Positions 36,181 to 50,294 are shown, counted from the stretch's first letter. The stretch: DNA of 64,000 nucleotides from Amaranthus tricolor (GCF_026212465.1 NC_080049.1:2301460-2365459); one strand, 5' to 3'. Numbers and translations: made by a program. The notes: a model not told the origin generated them from the sequence alone.

Positions 36181-37069
36181 AGAGCTTTCCTCTAGTTTCT
36201 AAAATAATAGAATAGGTGTAAATAAGAACTAATCGAAACAAAATAGAAAACTCTCACGGCCTATTTAAAAAGATTCAATATGATTTTTTTAAAACAAAAC
36301 AAAAAACACTCACCGCCTGCTTAGCTATTGTTACTTAAAAGTAGAAACAAGTTAAATATGAAAATTAAATACGAAAATTATATGTATTTTAGCTTTTAAA
36401 ATAATTAGACAATATTTAATTAAATATGTCAAAACGTATCAAGGATTTTAAATTTTCTTTTGCTTATCATTTATATTTTTCCCAAAAGTATGTACTTGTA
36501 ATTTTATAATAGAAAATATTTTCTTATAACTAAATGATCTCATATATAAAATGAGTGCAACATGTCAAACTCATATGATTGATGAGTAACAAACTACTAG
36601 GTATTTATCCGTATTATACACGGTATTTAAAAGTTTTTTTATATGGTGACGGAAAAATTATATTTTAAAATGGCAATATGATTGCAGGTGGCATAAAAAT
36701 TGCATAAAAATTTCTGAATTATAAAATGTATATGATTACTTGCTGGTATTCAAGAGTTGACAACAGTCACAACACCATACTTTTGTATGCTTATTAACTA
36801 ATTAATAAAGATAATTAAATAAATAATGTTTATAAGATGTGATTAAAATATATTTAAAATAAAAATATTATAAAATAAAGCGACTGATTAACAAAATTTT
36901 GCAAAAATTATAGGAAGAGAGCGAATATTATCAGTCATCACCTAGAATCATGAGCAATCCGAACAGTGATGTGACCCTTCATTATTAATTCAATTCTCTT
37001 TTTGGAATATTTTGAGCTCGTTGGGGTCTTGCATGCCTTTGAGAAACGAAAGGTATCCAAGGCAATATA
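36181..37069. other. AT-rich flank, no gene recognised
   Basis: Non-coding by eye. No repeat shared with the rest of the window apart from short AT-rich matches. Confidence 0.5.
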
Positions 37070-37310
37070 CTACTTGCCTATTTGAAATATTTCATTTTAA
37101 GAAAAGAAAATTTTAATTAATTTTTTTGACACGTATTAAGAACATAAAATATATACATGTAAGGTCTTGTTAGATTCGTCTTAATATATACTTTTTTATT
37201 GTGTATTTTATTTATAATTTTTTATTATTTGTATTTAGAAATATTGAGGTTTAAAATTTGTATTGAAAACTGCGCAAAAAGTAAACGGAAAGAACAAAAA
37301 GAAACAAAGG

Positions 37311-37311
<1 letters not shown>
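37070..37311. mobile_element. Degenerate Stowaway-type MITE
   Basis: It shares the core of the MITEs at 54692 and 58658 (TTGAAATATTTCA near the start, GTTAGATTCGTCTTAAT in the middle, a CAAAAAGTAAAC-like end). The terminal CTCCCTCC is not preserved. Confidence 0.55.

Positions 37312-37350
<39 letters not shown>
37312..37350. repeat. (TAA)n microsatellite
   Basis: About thirteen TAA repeats adjoining the MITE end. Confidence 0.9.
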
Positions 37351-37973
37351 GTCAATAATTTAGTATTTTGCTCAAGTCAAAGTCCGTTAAGAAGGTAGTA
37401 AACAGACCATATCTATACCCCTCCATAAATAGGATAAAGAGTATTGCACAAACTCAAATAATCTCAAAAAAATGTGCAGAGAATGCACCAACAACAAACC
37501 AATCACATTAAAATTGTAATTGAACCATTATAATAAAGATAAATGAGTATCCCTTGAAGGAAACACAAAAAAAAAAATAAAAAATAAAAAAATGAATAGA
37601 TAACTCTTGTAATAGGTAAAGGAGACAAAACTATCTATAGTCCTAGACACGAATATGACGTGTGCAACTACTTTTATCTCTGGTCAGGTCCTCACTGAGA
37701 TATAATTTTTATAAGTCAAGTTTTATTTGCTTCTGCCACGTTCTTTTGAATCTAGATCGACTTTTCTTTTCCTCTACTAAAATACTTCACCCTCATTGTT
37801 ACTAATACATCTCTAATATTCCTTTTTACATGTCCAAACCAATTTTTAGTAACACTTTTCTACCTTGGGCCTCTATAAATACAAGAATGATTTGGTTGAG
37901 ATGCAAGAAAGGGTTGTACTATTACAAGTTTATTGAGCAGACCTGTAAGAGTAGTCCAGCTAAAAGTCCCAAG

Positions 37974-40900
37974 ATGTCGGTCGAAAAATATGATGATGAT
38001 GAGGTTATTGTTGAGACTACGGACGATGACGCAGGTATGTGTTATTGTATCGCTTTAAAATTGCTATTGATAGTAATACTTCCTCCATTTTGAAATATCT
38101 ATTGTATTACAGTTATTGATACTATTTATCGTTCAAGTTTATTTTATATTATCGAGGCTAATGTGTAAGAAAAAATATAGTCAAGCAGAATCTTCTTTAA
38201 ATCGTTTAAACACATACTTTTATAATATTAACTTCTTATAATTTTTACATGTGCATAGTTTAATATATAAATGATAAAAATAATATACAGAAGTGTGAAG
38301 AAATCATATGTAACAATTAGAATAGAATATCAATATTCCTTTAAAATTGTTCCTCATAGGCTCTTTCGATTGCATTGTAGTTTGACACAAGCCAACGTTC
38401 ACACATAAGCTCTATTCCCAATTATGATTATTCTGCATGTCATAATTTTAAAGTTCTATTTATTATTAAAAGATAAGAGTACTTTTATTTTATGAGTTTT
38501 GCTTTGACGACATTATGTAAAATTGTATCTGTTATGAATGGTATCATGTGTGACTTGAGTGCATAATTAAAGTGTATATTTATGTGTGTGACTCTTGAGT
38601 TGTGAAATCCAAAAGGGTGTAATAAGGTGAAGAGTATTCATGGGAATTATTGGTGTTAATGAAGATTAATGAAGATTAAGGTGAAGAGTATTCATGTGTG
38701 TGACTCTTGAGATAATGCCTTTCAAGTTCTTGGAGTTATTTTATATTCATTACTCTATATTAATACTGTATTCAAGTGAGCTATTGGCATTCATGTACCT
38801 AATACTATATATAGAGCTCTCATACTCACACATCAAATACATCAAACACAACCCCTAAGCCAAACACATAGCCTTTTGTTTTTATCTCTTACACAATTGT
38901 AATACTTCATTTGTAAGAGTATTTTATACTCCATTGATATAATATAAACAGAAACTACAACACTACGGAGGACGTAGCCATCATTGGGTGAACCTCCTTA
39001 AATCTTTGTGTCTCTTTGCTTAGTTTACATTATCAAACGTTGTTTATTCTTTGTTGTTTACATCGTTCATATAAGTTCTTAGCGTCGTAACGATCTTTGG
39101 GAAATAATTTCAGTATCTTTTACCAAAAAATAGTCACGTATGTTCATGAAAATTTTTGTTAGATTTATCTTAGTACATTAATTTCGATAAATTAACATTT
39201 TATAATTTTTAATTATATATAATTAGAGATGTTAATAGTTTAAAAGCGTTAATAATGTACTTGTTGCAACTTGTAATAAAAGTATTATTTTTAATTTGCA
39301 CATCTAATTTATAGAATTATTTTCATCATATCCACATAAAGCATTTTTGCCCCACTCATTAGAAACACTAATATTTTACTTGTTGCAATTTATGGAACAA
39401 ATGTTGTAAAACATCTTATTACTGGAAAACGTTTAATATGGACTTAGTAAATACTATTTTTATTTTGTACTTTTCTTTAATAATTCATTCGTAAGCTCAT
39501 ATTTTTATTAATTCACGACTCTAATTAGTCACATTTCCTAACTAACACTCCATAACTTTATTAATTAGGTGCTAGTTATTTTTGTGTGTACCAAGTTAAT
39601 ATATTTTGGACTTTAAGAAAATAAAAATATGGAGGAAGTAGATATTTAGGGATTTTTCATATATAAATATTAAAATGGTCCAACTAAAATCTTATCCGTA
39701 AAAAAAAATGTTTTTACGCTTAACGAGAAGAAACAAAACTTTATATGTGAAGGAAGGGCCATCATCCCCGGCCCATAATTTTCAATTACTAATTAATTAA
39801 ATAATTTCTTTACATTTTAAGTATTTTTAGTTACTAAGTAAACCAATATTTTTTATTTAATATTTACATAAATTAAGTTTCAATTCAATATTGGAATCAT
39901 CAACAATTTAAATTGCGCCGTAGCAGCAATTGCCTGCCACTATAAAATTTCCACAGATCAGTGCCCCTAAAATAAAATTGATCAATTAATTTGCGTTAAT
40001 CTTTTCGACTTGAGTATAAGTATGTTATATATTCTAAGAGTTCCTTTAGTATAAATGTAAAATATGATATGCTGTAACCAATAATATAATTAAGCTTTAA
40101 TTTATAACTATTCTCTGAATTGTATGGAAATTTCATAATGGTTACCTGTACAGCTAAATATTTTATAAAGTTATTTATCGATGTAAGATAACTCATCCCA
40201 ACAGTTTTACTATTAAATGTGTGATTATTATAAAAAATATTTGTAATTTATGTAAAAATTGTGCAATTCATTGCCATTTTTACATATAGTTCAATTGCAT
40301 TTTAATTATTTTTTATTAGAAAAAAATAAATGACACAAAAGGATTATCCTACAATTGATAAGTGCAATTATTTGTACGTATTAGTACTAATTATACTCCT
40401 TTTGATGATATTTGAAGTAGTTTGTATGCTTATGATGATTACTTGTATATTTTTGCCTTATAAACTTGATCGTGATTATCCACGTAATTTTAAGACGAAA
40501 ATTAAAGTTATATAGGTTCTACAAAGTAATAAGAGGTTGAAGACTTTAAAAAATGGCCTAAAGCCCCTAACATGTGAAAATAGGTCGAAACAAAAAAGGC
40601 ACAAAGGAAGCCAGGAGTAGTTGTAAAGCCCATGACAAAAGCAACGACTTGTGGCACAACAAATTGAAGGTCAGAACAAAAGCGACAAATCGTTGCAAAT
40701 TAGGCAACGACTTGTGGCCTATCCTTGAATTAAGTCGCTATTGTGTACAAAAGAGATGAGTTGCTGATAAATAGGCGACTACTCATAGTCAAGTTTATGG
40801 ACATTTTGTCCCTAAGATTAGTACACTTTGTCCCTAAAATTATCGTACATTTCTTGATATCAAATACGCTAGTGAGTGTTGGTGCAAGTATTCTGGTGCA

Positions 40901-41433
40901 AGTATTCTTAGGGATCGACTTAGTATTACTTGTCTCTTTGTTTCTTAGATTTTCCTACATTTACTTTTTCATACTATTTAATACACTATATTAATTTTTA
41001 TTATCTTTAATTACACTAAATAATAAAGAGTTCCCATGGACTATTCCGGGGCCATTCAAGGTTCCCAACCACCAAAAGTCCCTCGAGAGGTGATCCACTG
41101 TTTTCTTTTAATCTCATTCATACATTTTAACGCTCATTTAATTTCATCAACACAATTTATTCTCTCTTTATTTATTATCATTTTCTTAAAATTAACTCAA
41201 TTATCAGCTTAAACTTTTAGTTAGTTAATTCCTTGACAATTAAAACAATTTAATTCAAATAAATTAAAAAAAAATTTATTTGATTGGATTTGTTTGAGAT
41301 ATTATAGGCACTCAAAACAATAGCAGAGAAAAGCAAAGGGGGAACATTCTCTGCAGTACAATCTGAAAATCTGATAACAGCTTTCGCTGGATGTTTGGGT
41401 GGGCTTCTGAGCGAGCAAGTTCAGGACGTATAA
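37974..41433 (+). CDS. Putative three-exon gene of unknown function
   Basis: Proposed exons are 37974-38034, 41031-41089 and 41308-41433 (81 codons plus stop). Splice sites fit GT-AG: GCAG|GTATGT, then AAAGAG|TTCCC, GAGAG|GTGATC, and ATTATAG|GCACTC. Exon phases agree across both joins. The product starts M-S-V-E-K-Y, has an acidic stretch (D-D-D-E-V-I-V-E-T-T-D-D-D-A) and ends with L-S-E-Q-V-Q-D-V. The codon pattern is less AT-rich than the surroundings. I do not recognise the family. Intron 1 is about 3 kb and holds a solo LTR; a Mutator-like element begins 5 bp after the stop codon. The frame would stay open past the insertion for another 68 codons (46278-46484) if the single TAA were not there, so this could be the front part of a longer gene. 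The exon model is inference from splice signals only. Confidence 0.35.
38530..39091 (+). mobile_element. Probable solo copia LTR in intron 1
   Basis: It starts TGTTATGAATGG and ends near CTTAGCGTCGTAAC, containing a TATA-like CTATATATAGAGC near 38810 and the stretch GGAGGACGTAGCC...GGGTGAACCTCCTT that is common near the end of plant copia LTRs. A 16-20 bp direct repeat (AAGGTGAAGAGTATTCATG) occurs near 38622 and 38680. No target duplication was found, so the borders are approximate. Confidence 0.55.
39092..41030. other. AT-rich intronic sequence
   Basis: No gene or clear transposon. A stretch near 40600-40790 repeats a GCGAC/CGACTTGTGGC vocabulary that recalls 48260-48410, perhaps old LTR remains. 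Confidence 0.4.
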
Positions 41434-41438
41434 TTAAA
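41431..41438. repeat. Left target-site duplication of the Mutator-like element
   Basis: TAATTAAA, repeated exactly at 46275-46282. Eight to nine bases is usual for Mutator elements. The first three bases are the stop codon of the putative upstream exon. Confidence 0.8.
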
Positions 41439-41560
41439 CCCATTTCTTATTTGTCGCCACCAATTTCATTTTATCGCCACCCCCTCGAATGAAATTACGA
41501 CTTTACCCCTGAAATTTAAAAAATTACGAAAATGCCACTAAGCTTATAACTTCTATAAAA
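41439..41560 (+). repeat. Left terminal inverted repeat of the MULE
   Basis: Matches the reverse complement of 46155-46274: both read TTATTTGTCGCCACC, CATTTTATCGCCACCCCC, TTACCCCTGA/TTACCCCTAC and AAAATGCCACTAAG/AAAATGCCACTTAAG in order. The outermost bases (CCC versus GGG) do not agree. Confidence 0.8.
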
Positions 41561-41699
41561 ACACTTCAAATCCACTCAATAACACTTTCATCACTTCCAT
41601 AAAATCAAATTCTTCACATAAAATTAAGCGGAGCTAAAACTTTGGAATCGAAATCGTCAACAAAAATTCGAGGTAAGTTTTTTTTAAATCAATCGAAGG

Positions 41700-41768
41700 A
41701 AAAAAAAAATGGATTCGGCCCAGTCGCACGTTTTGTGCGACTAGGCCGAATCCAATTTTTTTTTTTGT
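41700..41768. repeat. Hairpin 1, in intron 1 of the PMD gene
   Basis: The left arm GGATTCGGCCCAGTCGCAC (41711-41729) pairs with the right arm 41735-41753 with one mismatch across a 5-nt GTTTT loop; flanking A and T runs extend the stem by about ten pairs. The core GTCGCAC/GTGCGAC is shared with hairpins 2-4. Confidence 0.85.
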
Positions 41769-41889
41769 TTTTTTTTTTTTAATTTTTGAAAGAGTTTGTT
41801 GTTAGTTAATGTTATTTAGTAAATGTTGTAATAATATGTATTATGATAATGTTGTTGTAAGAAGTAGTTATTGATTTACGTATTCGAAA

Positions 41890-41983
41890 AAGAAAAAAAA
41901 ATAATTGAAACCGGTCGCACGAACCGGTCGCACATTTTGTGCGACCAGTTCGTGCGACCGGTTTTTCAATTTTTTTTTTTTAT
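41890..41983. repeat. Hairpin 2, in intron 1 of the PMD gene
   Basis: The arm contains CCGGTCGCACGAA followed by CCGGTCGCAC (41911-41933) and pairs with 41939-41962 across a 5-nt ATTTT loop; ATTGAAA and A/T runs extend it. One C/T difference leaves a G-U pair in RNA. The arm is an internal duplication of the shared core unit. Confidence 0.85.
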
Positions 41984-42164
41984 TGTAATGAATTTGTTTA
42001 GTGTAATTAATTTATTAAATTTGAGTTGTTTAAATATTTATGAATATAATAATTGTTTAATTGTTTGTAAACGTGAAATATTTTACGTGTTGCTTGTTTT
42101 TAATTTATTTGATTTTAAGTAATTTAAAATGTTGTCTTAATTTAAATTATGAAAATTCTAGTAA

Positions 42165-43874
42165 ATGGCTGGAAATCAAGGTAAAGGAAAAGGGTTTTTT
42201 AGAGGTTTATTAAGCGGCAATAGATCTAGGCCTACTTTACTGAGAGGTGATCCCCATGAGAGGGGGGTTACGGGATCTGCAAGGCGAGCAAGGCAAGAAC
42301 AAGCGGCCATACATAGTCAGGCCCAACGTTCAAGTACCCTAGAGCAAGTGCGTAGTCGCTTTGAGCGCCAAAGTAGCCTACATAGTCATACGGTCGGCTC
42401 AGATGACGATGATACTGATTACGACGAGTCTCTTAGTCGGGAAGAGTCTGTTGGTCAGGATGAGTCTGCATGTCATCCTATTGATTGGACGATCGTAAGA
42501 GGCCATGCTGTTAAGTTCAAGATTAGAGGGCAGGGCTCGAGTGGCACTTCTGATCAGGCAGGAGTAAGCCAGGCTGAGGATGCGGCTCCACGGGGGAGGA
42601 GGCGATCGCAGTCCGCGGACACGGACTGGTTAATCACATCAGCCCAGCCCGGGGGCCCTGTTGATACTACTTTAATACCCAGCTACGGTGGGCACGTAGC
42701 AAAGGCTATATTTGAGGGATCGGAGCGCACCCCTCCGATTTTGGAATGTCGTGCTCGGAAGAAAACGTTGGATTCAATCATTAGACTTCAGGACATGTCT
42801 GATGAATTGTACAGAGTGTTACCTGGTACTCCCCTTGGTCGTCTGCCGTATATAATGCACCAGCACATCGACAGTGCTCTCATTACGGCATTTGTGGAAA
42901 GGTGGCAGCCTGATACCAACACCTTCCACATGCCGTTGGGGGAGATGACCATAATGTTGCACGACGTGCAACGCATCTTGGGAATTGGCATTGACGGTTC
43001 ACTTCCCGTGCAACCGTCTGATAATGAATGGCAGCTTGGCCTGGCCGGCCTTTTTGGTATGCCATTGTCGGAGCTGCGTGCGAAGGGGCACTTCACAAGC
43101 GGCAGCATTAATGTTGGTGCACTGTTGCAGCTATGCCACCGTTCTCAGTCTATGGATACTCAACGTACCGCCTACTACATGGCTATAGTAGGTTCCACGT
43201 TGTTCGTGGATAAGACTAGAGTCGGGATGTGTCCTCACCCTGTTGTTACTGTTATCGCTGATCAGGCTGATATTGCTTGGGGTGCAGTGACGCTTGCTCA
43301 CATGTATCGCCAACTGGATATGGCGACAAGGACTGGGTGCAAGACTATTGCTGGTTGCCTGACACTGTTGCAGACATGGATTTACGAGTACTTCCCAGCC
43401 TTCCGCCCCCATCCGCGTCAAGCTGACATGCCGAACAAGACAAGGGCAGAGATGTGGTCCCCGCCGAAGCCAATCCGCGAGCTGAGCAGACTGATAGACT
43501 GTAGGATCTACCACTGGATCTCCCGCGTGATGATGATCTTGATCCGCGACCCCTTGAGGACGATCTATTGTACTCAAACGCACTTTTGTTTCTCCTCAAG
43601 GTTCTGCTTGTCATTGGTCTTCCTTTCCTCGGTGGACTTGCTTCGGGCTCAGGTATGTCGTCACCATCGGGGTGTAGCTCATGTTCAAGTACCTGAGAGA
43701 CGCGTCGTAGTACTGAGGGGTCGGATTTTAAAACTTCATCCACCAACGATTGAAAGTACTCTTTATCATCGGCGTTTGCGTGCCGTACTTCTTCGTTGGC
43801 GTCTTCTTCTGCATCTAAATACTTTAACGTTTTCCAAAACGGATGTATATCGTCCAAGTACAAAGCACCATTAG
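42165..43874 (+). CDS. MULE-encoded plant mobile domain (PMD) protein
   Basis: The ATG follows a 5' UTR intron (GAG|GTAAGT at 41673 to TTCTAG at 42161). Residues 1-190 are basic, then Ser/Arg/Asp-rich and look disordered. The PMD spans about residues 200-435: L-P-G-T-P-L-G-R-L-P-Y near 217, then F-H-M-P-L-G-E-M-T-I-M-L-H-D-V near 255, L-G-I-G-I-D-G-S-L-P near 271, and W-S-P-P-K-P near 431. PMD proteins (PF10536 type) include MAIN/MAIL, which act in silencing and genome stability; the role in transposons is not known. Beyond residue about 445 the frame reads the antisense of the transposase C-terminus, so the true PMD C-terminus appears lost. Its GC content is well above the flanks. It converges with the transposase gene, and the two frames overlap over 43345-43874. 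Confidence 0.8.
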   Translation: MAGNQGKGKGFFRGLLSGNRSRPTLLRGDPHERGVTGSARRARQEQAAIHSQAQRSSTLEQVRSRFERQSSLHSHTVGSDDDDTDYDESLSREESVGQDESACHPIDWTIVRGHAVKFKIRGQGSSGTSDQAGVSQAEDAAPRGRRRSQSADTDWLITSAQPGGPVDTTLIPSYGGHVAKAIFEGSERTPPILECRARKKTLDSIIRLQDMSDELYRVLPGTPLGRLPYIMHQHIDSALITAFVERWQPDTNTFHMPLGEMTIMLHDVQRILGIGIDGSLPVQPSDNEWQLGLAGLFGMPLSELRAKGHFTSGSINVGALLQLCHRSQSMDTQRTAYYMAIVGSTLFVDKTRVGMCPHPVVTVIADQADIAWGAVTLAHMYRQLDMATRTGCKTIAGCLTLLQTWIYEYFPAFRPHPRQADMPNKTRAEMWSPPKPIRELSRLIDCRIYHWISRVMMILIRDPLRTIYCTQTHFCFSSRFCLSLVFLSSVDLLRAQVCRHHRGVAHVQVPERRVVVLRGRILKLHPPTIESTLYHRRLRAVLLRWRLLLHLNTLTFSKTDVYRPSTKHH

Positions 43875-45716
43875 ACCTGATAGACAAGTAACAGTAACAC
43901 GCGCATGGTAATCCGTGGGTTTTTTGAATGACACAACCGCATTTTTCTAAAAGACAACTGCCCAGGGTTAGCATCCGGTTGTGCTCCATCATCAATAGTT
44001 CCAAGGCAAATATAGAAACATGACGATACAACGGTCGTAGAAAATTTAGTCGCGACGTCCTTGAAATGGAATTCTTAGATTCCTCAAGAGCTTGTCTTAT
44101 TTTTGATTGTTGATTCGTAATTTGTGCGTGCGCCCTTTTAAACAGCGTATCGAATGAGCTATTACCGCTACCCAAGTAGTACTTGAAGGAAGAGTGTTGA
44201 CTTTCAACTCTACTGGTAGTCTGGTTACCCAAGTGCAAACAATCATTCGTCCACGCACGCACAAATTTCTCTTTGTGAGGAATCCATGTTCCTGCCAAAT
44301 ATTGCACGACTCTCCGGTTCCTAGTAACCAAGTGGACACAATCCCTTCCCATCTGTTTTCAAAATCGGCGATCGTCATACTGTTAACCAAGTGGTTCCAT
44401 TTTGTTTGCCTGAATAACTGGCCCTGTTGATTTTTCTTGCCGCCACACAATTTATCGACCATGTTCTCCACGTCATTGCCAATATGCCATACGCATAATA
44501 GATGTCGTACATCTGTATTAAACATAAATTTAAAATTAATTCAGAAATATATAATACATAGATCGACGATAATTAATAATTAAAACATGTTTACCTGGAA
44601 AGACAGCAAGAATAGCTGCAGACAAACCCTCATCCCGATCCGTTACGATTACATCCGGCGTCTGGACTGTCCCGTAAATATCCCTCAACCTCTCCAACAC
44701 CCAAGAATAAGACAAAGCAGCCTCATCTCGCATCAAACATAATGCAACCAAGAAATTATGATTCGTTGGCGTCATTCCAATGATTTCGCAAAGGGGCCAC
44801 TTTTGCTTATTCGTTTTGTACGTTGTGTCGATCAACACAACATGGGGCCACGAACGTAGCATCTGGATAGAAGTTGGATTCGCAATCAATAATCTAGTCA
44901 ACTGATCCTCACTATCCAAGTCCCTCCAAACTACATAATTATGCTCCGTGGCCATATACAAACAGTGTTGAAGAGGAGTCCTACCATCCATCTCTTCTCT
45001 CCTGATTGACTGTCTCTCATTGTAAATTTGATTCATACTAGCATAAAAACGAGGGAAATTTCTTCTAATTGAAGACATTATAAATGCTGGTTGCATGCCA
45101 GTTGCACTTAGATCTCGTATGTGCTGCCTGATATCCACAGTCATCCTATTTACTCTTATTTGACCATCTATGTACATGAAGAACGGGTGGTTATGTATTC
45201 CTTTTTCACCAGGAAACACTCTAACCGTCCAAGGTCTTTCCTTTGGGTTACGACTAGTTCCTAAAATCATAAATTTACACCCACAACCCCTACTTTTGGA
45301 ACCTGGTCGGGGAGCATTGTCTAAGTTATGCAAATCAACACTTCTTTTATCGTAACGGTGACATCTTAAGTACAGACTCACTCTAGAACGCCCTTCTTTT
45401 TTTTTATATGAAGCACGTGTAAATTGAAATCCAATTGTTAGTGCTATCTCATTAGCCCAAGTATGTAAATCATCTACAGAATCAAATTCTCTATCGGTAA
45501 CAAATCTATCAGAATAATCTATATTATCTCCTAAATTTTCAAAGTCCTGCAAATAATAATTATAATAACATTATCATAATATATCAAAATAATAATAACT
45601 TAAAAAATAATTATTTCTACAAAATAATTATAATAAAATACCATTATTATAGCACAACAATAGATTAAAATAAAATAATTTAATTAAACAAAATAAATTT
45701 TATAATTCGAAGTTAA

Positions 45717-45803
45717 AAAAAAAATAAATAAATAGAAGTCGCACAAAACGTGCGACGCACAGTCGCACGTTTTGTGCGACTTCTATTTATTTATTTTTTT
45801 TTA
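45717..45803. repeat. Hairpin 3, in intron 1 of the transposase gene
   Basis: The left arm with GTCGCACAAAACGTGCGAC (45738-45756) is itself a small palindrome and pairs perfectly with 45762-45780 across a 5-nt GCACA loop; AATAAATAAATAGAA and A/T runs extend the stem to about 40 pairs without mismatch. Confidence 0.88.
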
Positions 45804-45823
45804 TTCAAATACAAAAAAAAAAT

Positions 45824-45888
45824 ATGAAGCAGTCGCACAAGCCAGTCGCACGTTTTGTGCGACTGGTTTGTGCGACTTCGTTCCTTTT
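45824..45888. repeat. Hairpin 4, in intron 1 of the transposase gene
   Basis: The arm GAAGCAGTCGCACAAG then CCAGTCGCAC pairs with GTGCGACTGG then TTTGTGCGACTTCG across a GTTTT loop, with two or three mismatches. The loop and core are the same as in hairpin 1. Confidence 0.85.
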
Positions 45889-46154
45889 TTTTTTTTTTTT
45901 TTTTGCAAAAATCGAACCGATTAATTACTTACCGGATCGTTATCATGCACGTCTTGGTATGCCATTGATGTTCGATCTTGAGTTCTAGCTTGTTTAACTT
46001 TACGTATTGTTTTTAGAGAGTTTTTAGAGAGAAGGTATCGTGTTTGAATTCGAATATACTACCATAAAGCCTCTGAAAATTCAATATATATATAATTCCG
46101 ATAATAATGTTATTAAGCGATAACAATGTTATTAAGTGCCATTTACATTTCTTA

Positions 46155-46274
46155 AATATTTTTTAACTTAAGTGGCATTTTTGTAACTTTTTTTAATGTA
46201 GGGGTAATATGGTAATTTTGTTAGAAGGGGGGGTGGCGATAAAATGAAAAAGGTGGCGACAAATAATAATTCCC
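46155..46274 (-). repeat. Right terminal inverted repeat of the MULE
   Basis: Reverse-complement partner of 41439-41560. It is followed by the second TAATTAAA target copy at 46275-46282. Confidence 0.8.
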
Positions 46275-46282
46275 TAATTAAA

Positions 46283-46484
46283 GATCACACCAATTCAAGA
46301 TAAGGTCAACAAAAAACAAAAGGATAAAACTCAAATCAACAAGGTTTACGCTGGAAACTATGTACAGGTACCTGATGAGGATGAACCTGATGTTATAACT
46401 GTTATTTTTTGGAAATCTTTATCAAAAAGAGAAACGTACTGTCCTCATCGACCTTTTTCTCCCTCAAGTTTCCTAGGAAGTTGA
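46283..46484 (+). other. Open segment continuing the frame of the putative upstream exon
   Basis: Removing the MULE and one target copy leaves this 67-codon open stretch in the same frame as exon 3 (41308-41433), separated by a single TAA. It has a codon pattern richer than the flank (K-V-Y-A-G-N-Y-V-Q-V-P-D-E-D-E-P-D-V). It may be the other part of the interrupted gene. No family recognised. Confidence 0.3.
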
Positions 46485-46630
46485 CAATGATGCTTTTGAA
46501 ATCTATTGTACTTATAGGTTTGTGCATTTCTTTTCTTTCTTTTCTCTTTTTTTTTTATGTTTTTTTTTTCTTCTATAACTAGCCAGGATTTTACTCCTTA
46601 ACACTAAAAAGAAAATTTTGGTACCATAGA

Positions 46631-46686
46631 TTTGACGACAAAAATGGCTATAAAAATCGCTTTATGTAACCATTTTTGTCGTCAAA
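46631..46686. repeat. Short fold-back (17-bp perfect arms)
   Basis: TTTGACGACAAAAATGG at 46631-46647 pairs exactly with 46670-46686 around a 22-base loop. Possibly a remnant of a small MITE. Confidence 0.7.

Positions 46687-50294
<3,608 letters not shown>

Larger units (their letters stand above)
43345..45965 (-). pseudogene. FAR1-like MULE transposase, one frameshift
   Basis: Exon 1 is 45933-45965 (M-A-Y-Q-D-V-H-D-N-D-P, donor CCG|GTAAGT), exon 2 is 44595-45546, and exon 3 runs from 44512 leftward; the two joins are GT-AG and in phase (exon 2 to 3 reads F-P-D-V-R-H-L-L-C-V-W-H-I). N-terminal zinc-binding FAR1-type region (C-H...C-G-C...H-N-H) near 45340-45165; MULE transposase core with V-L-I-D-T-T-Y-K near 44860 and V-T-D-R-D-E-G near 44640; SWIM-like zinc finger C-G-C-x5-H-G-L-P-C-A-C near 43930. 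A one-base shift near 44320-44345 separates F-E-N-R-W from V-V-Q-Y-L-A-G-T-W. The C-terminus is Ser/Arg-rich and runs on antisense to the PMD frame to a stop at 43345. The protein would cut and move this element if it were intact. Confidence 0.85.
41439..46274. mobile_element. Mutator-like element (MULE) with PMD gene, 4,836 bp
   Basis: Bounded by 8-bp direct repeats and imperfect terminal inverted repeats of about 110 bp. It carries two convergent genes: a plant-mobile-domain protein (+) and a FAR1-type MULE transposase (-). Plant mobile domains are known from MULEs and gypsy elements as well as from MAIN/MAIL host proteins. The transposase has a frameshift, so the copy is probably not autonomous. 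Confidence 0.85.

Noticed and set aside
40574..40994. Two short open frames near 40574 and 40743
   Set aside because: They lack codon bias and lie inside the proposed intron; the GCGAC-rich text looks like old LTR remains.
41700..41983. Classical microRNA precursors in the MULE introns
   Set aside because: The stems are near perfect with 5-nt loops and A/T-run ends, unlike typical plant pre-miRNAs; small-RNA data would be needed to claim this.
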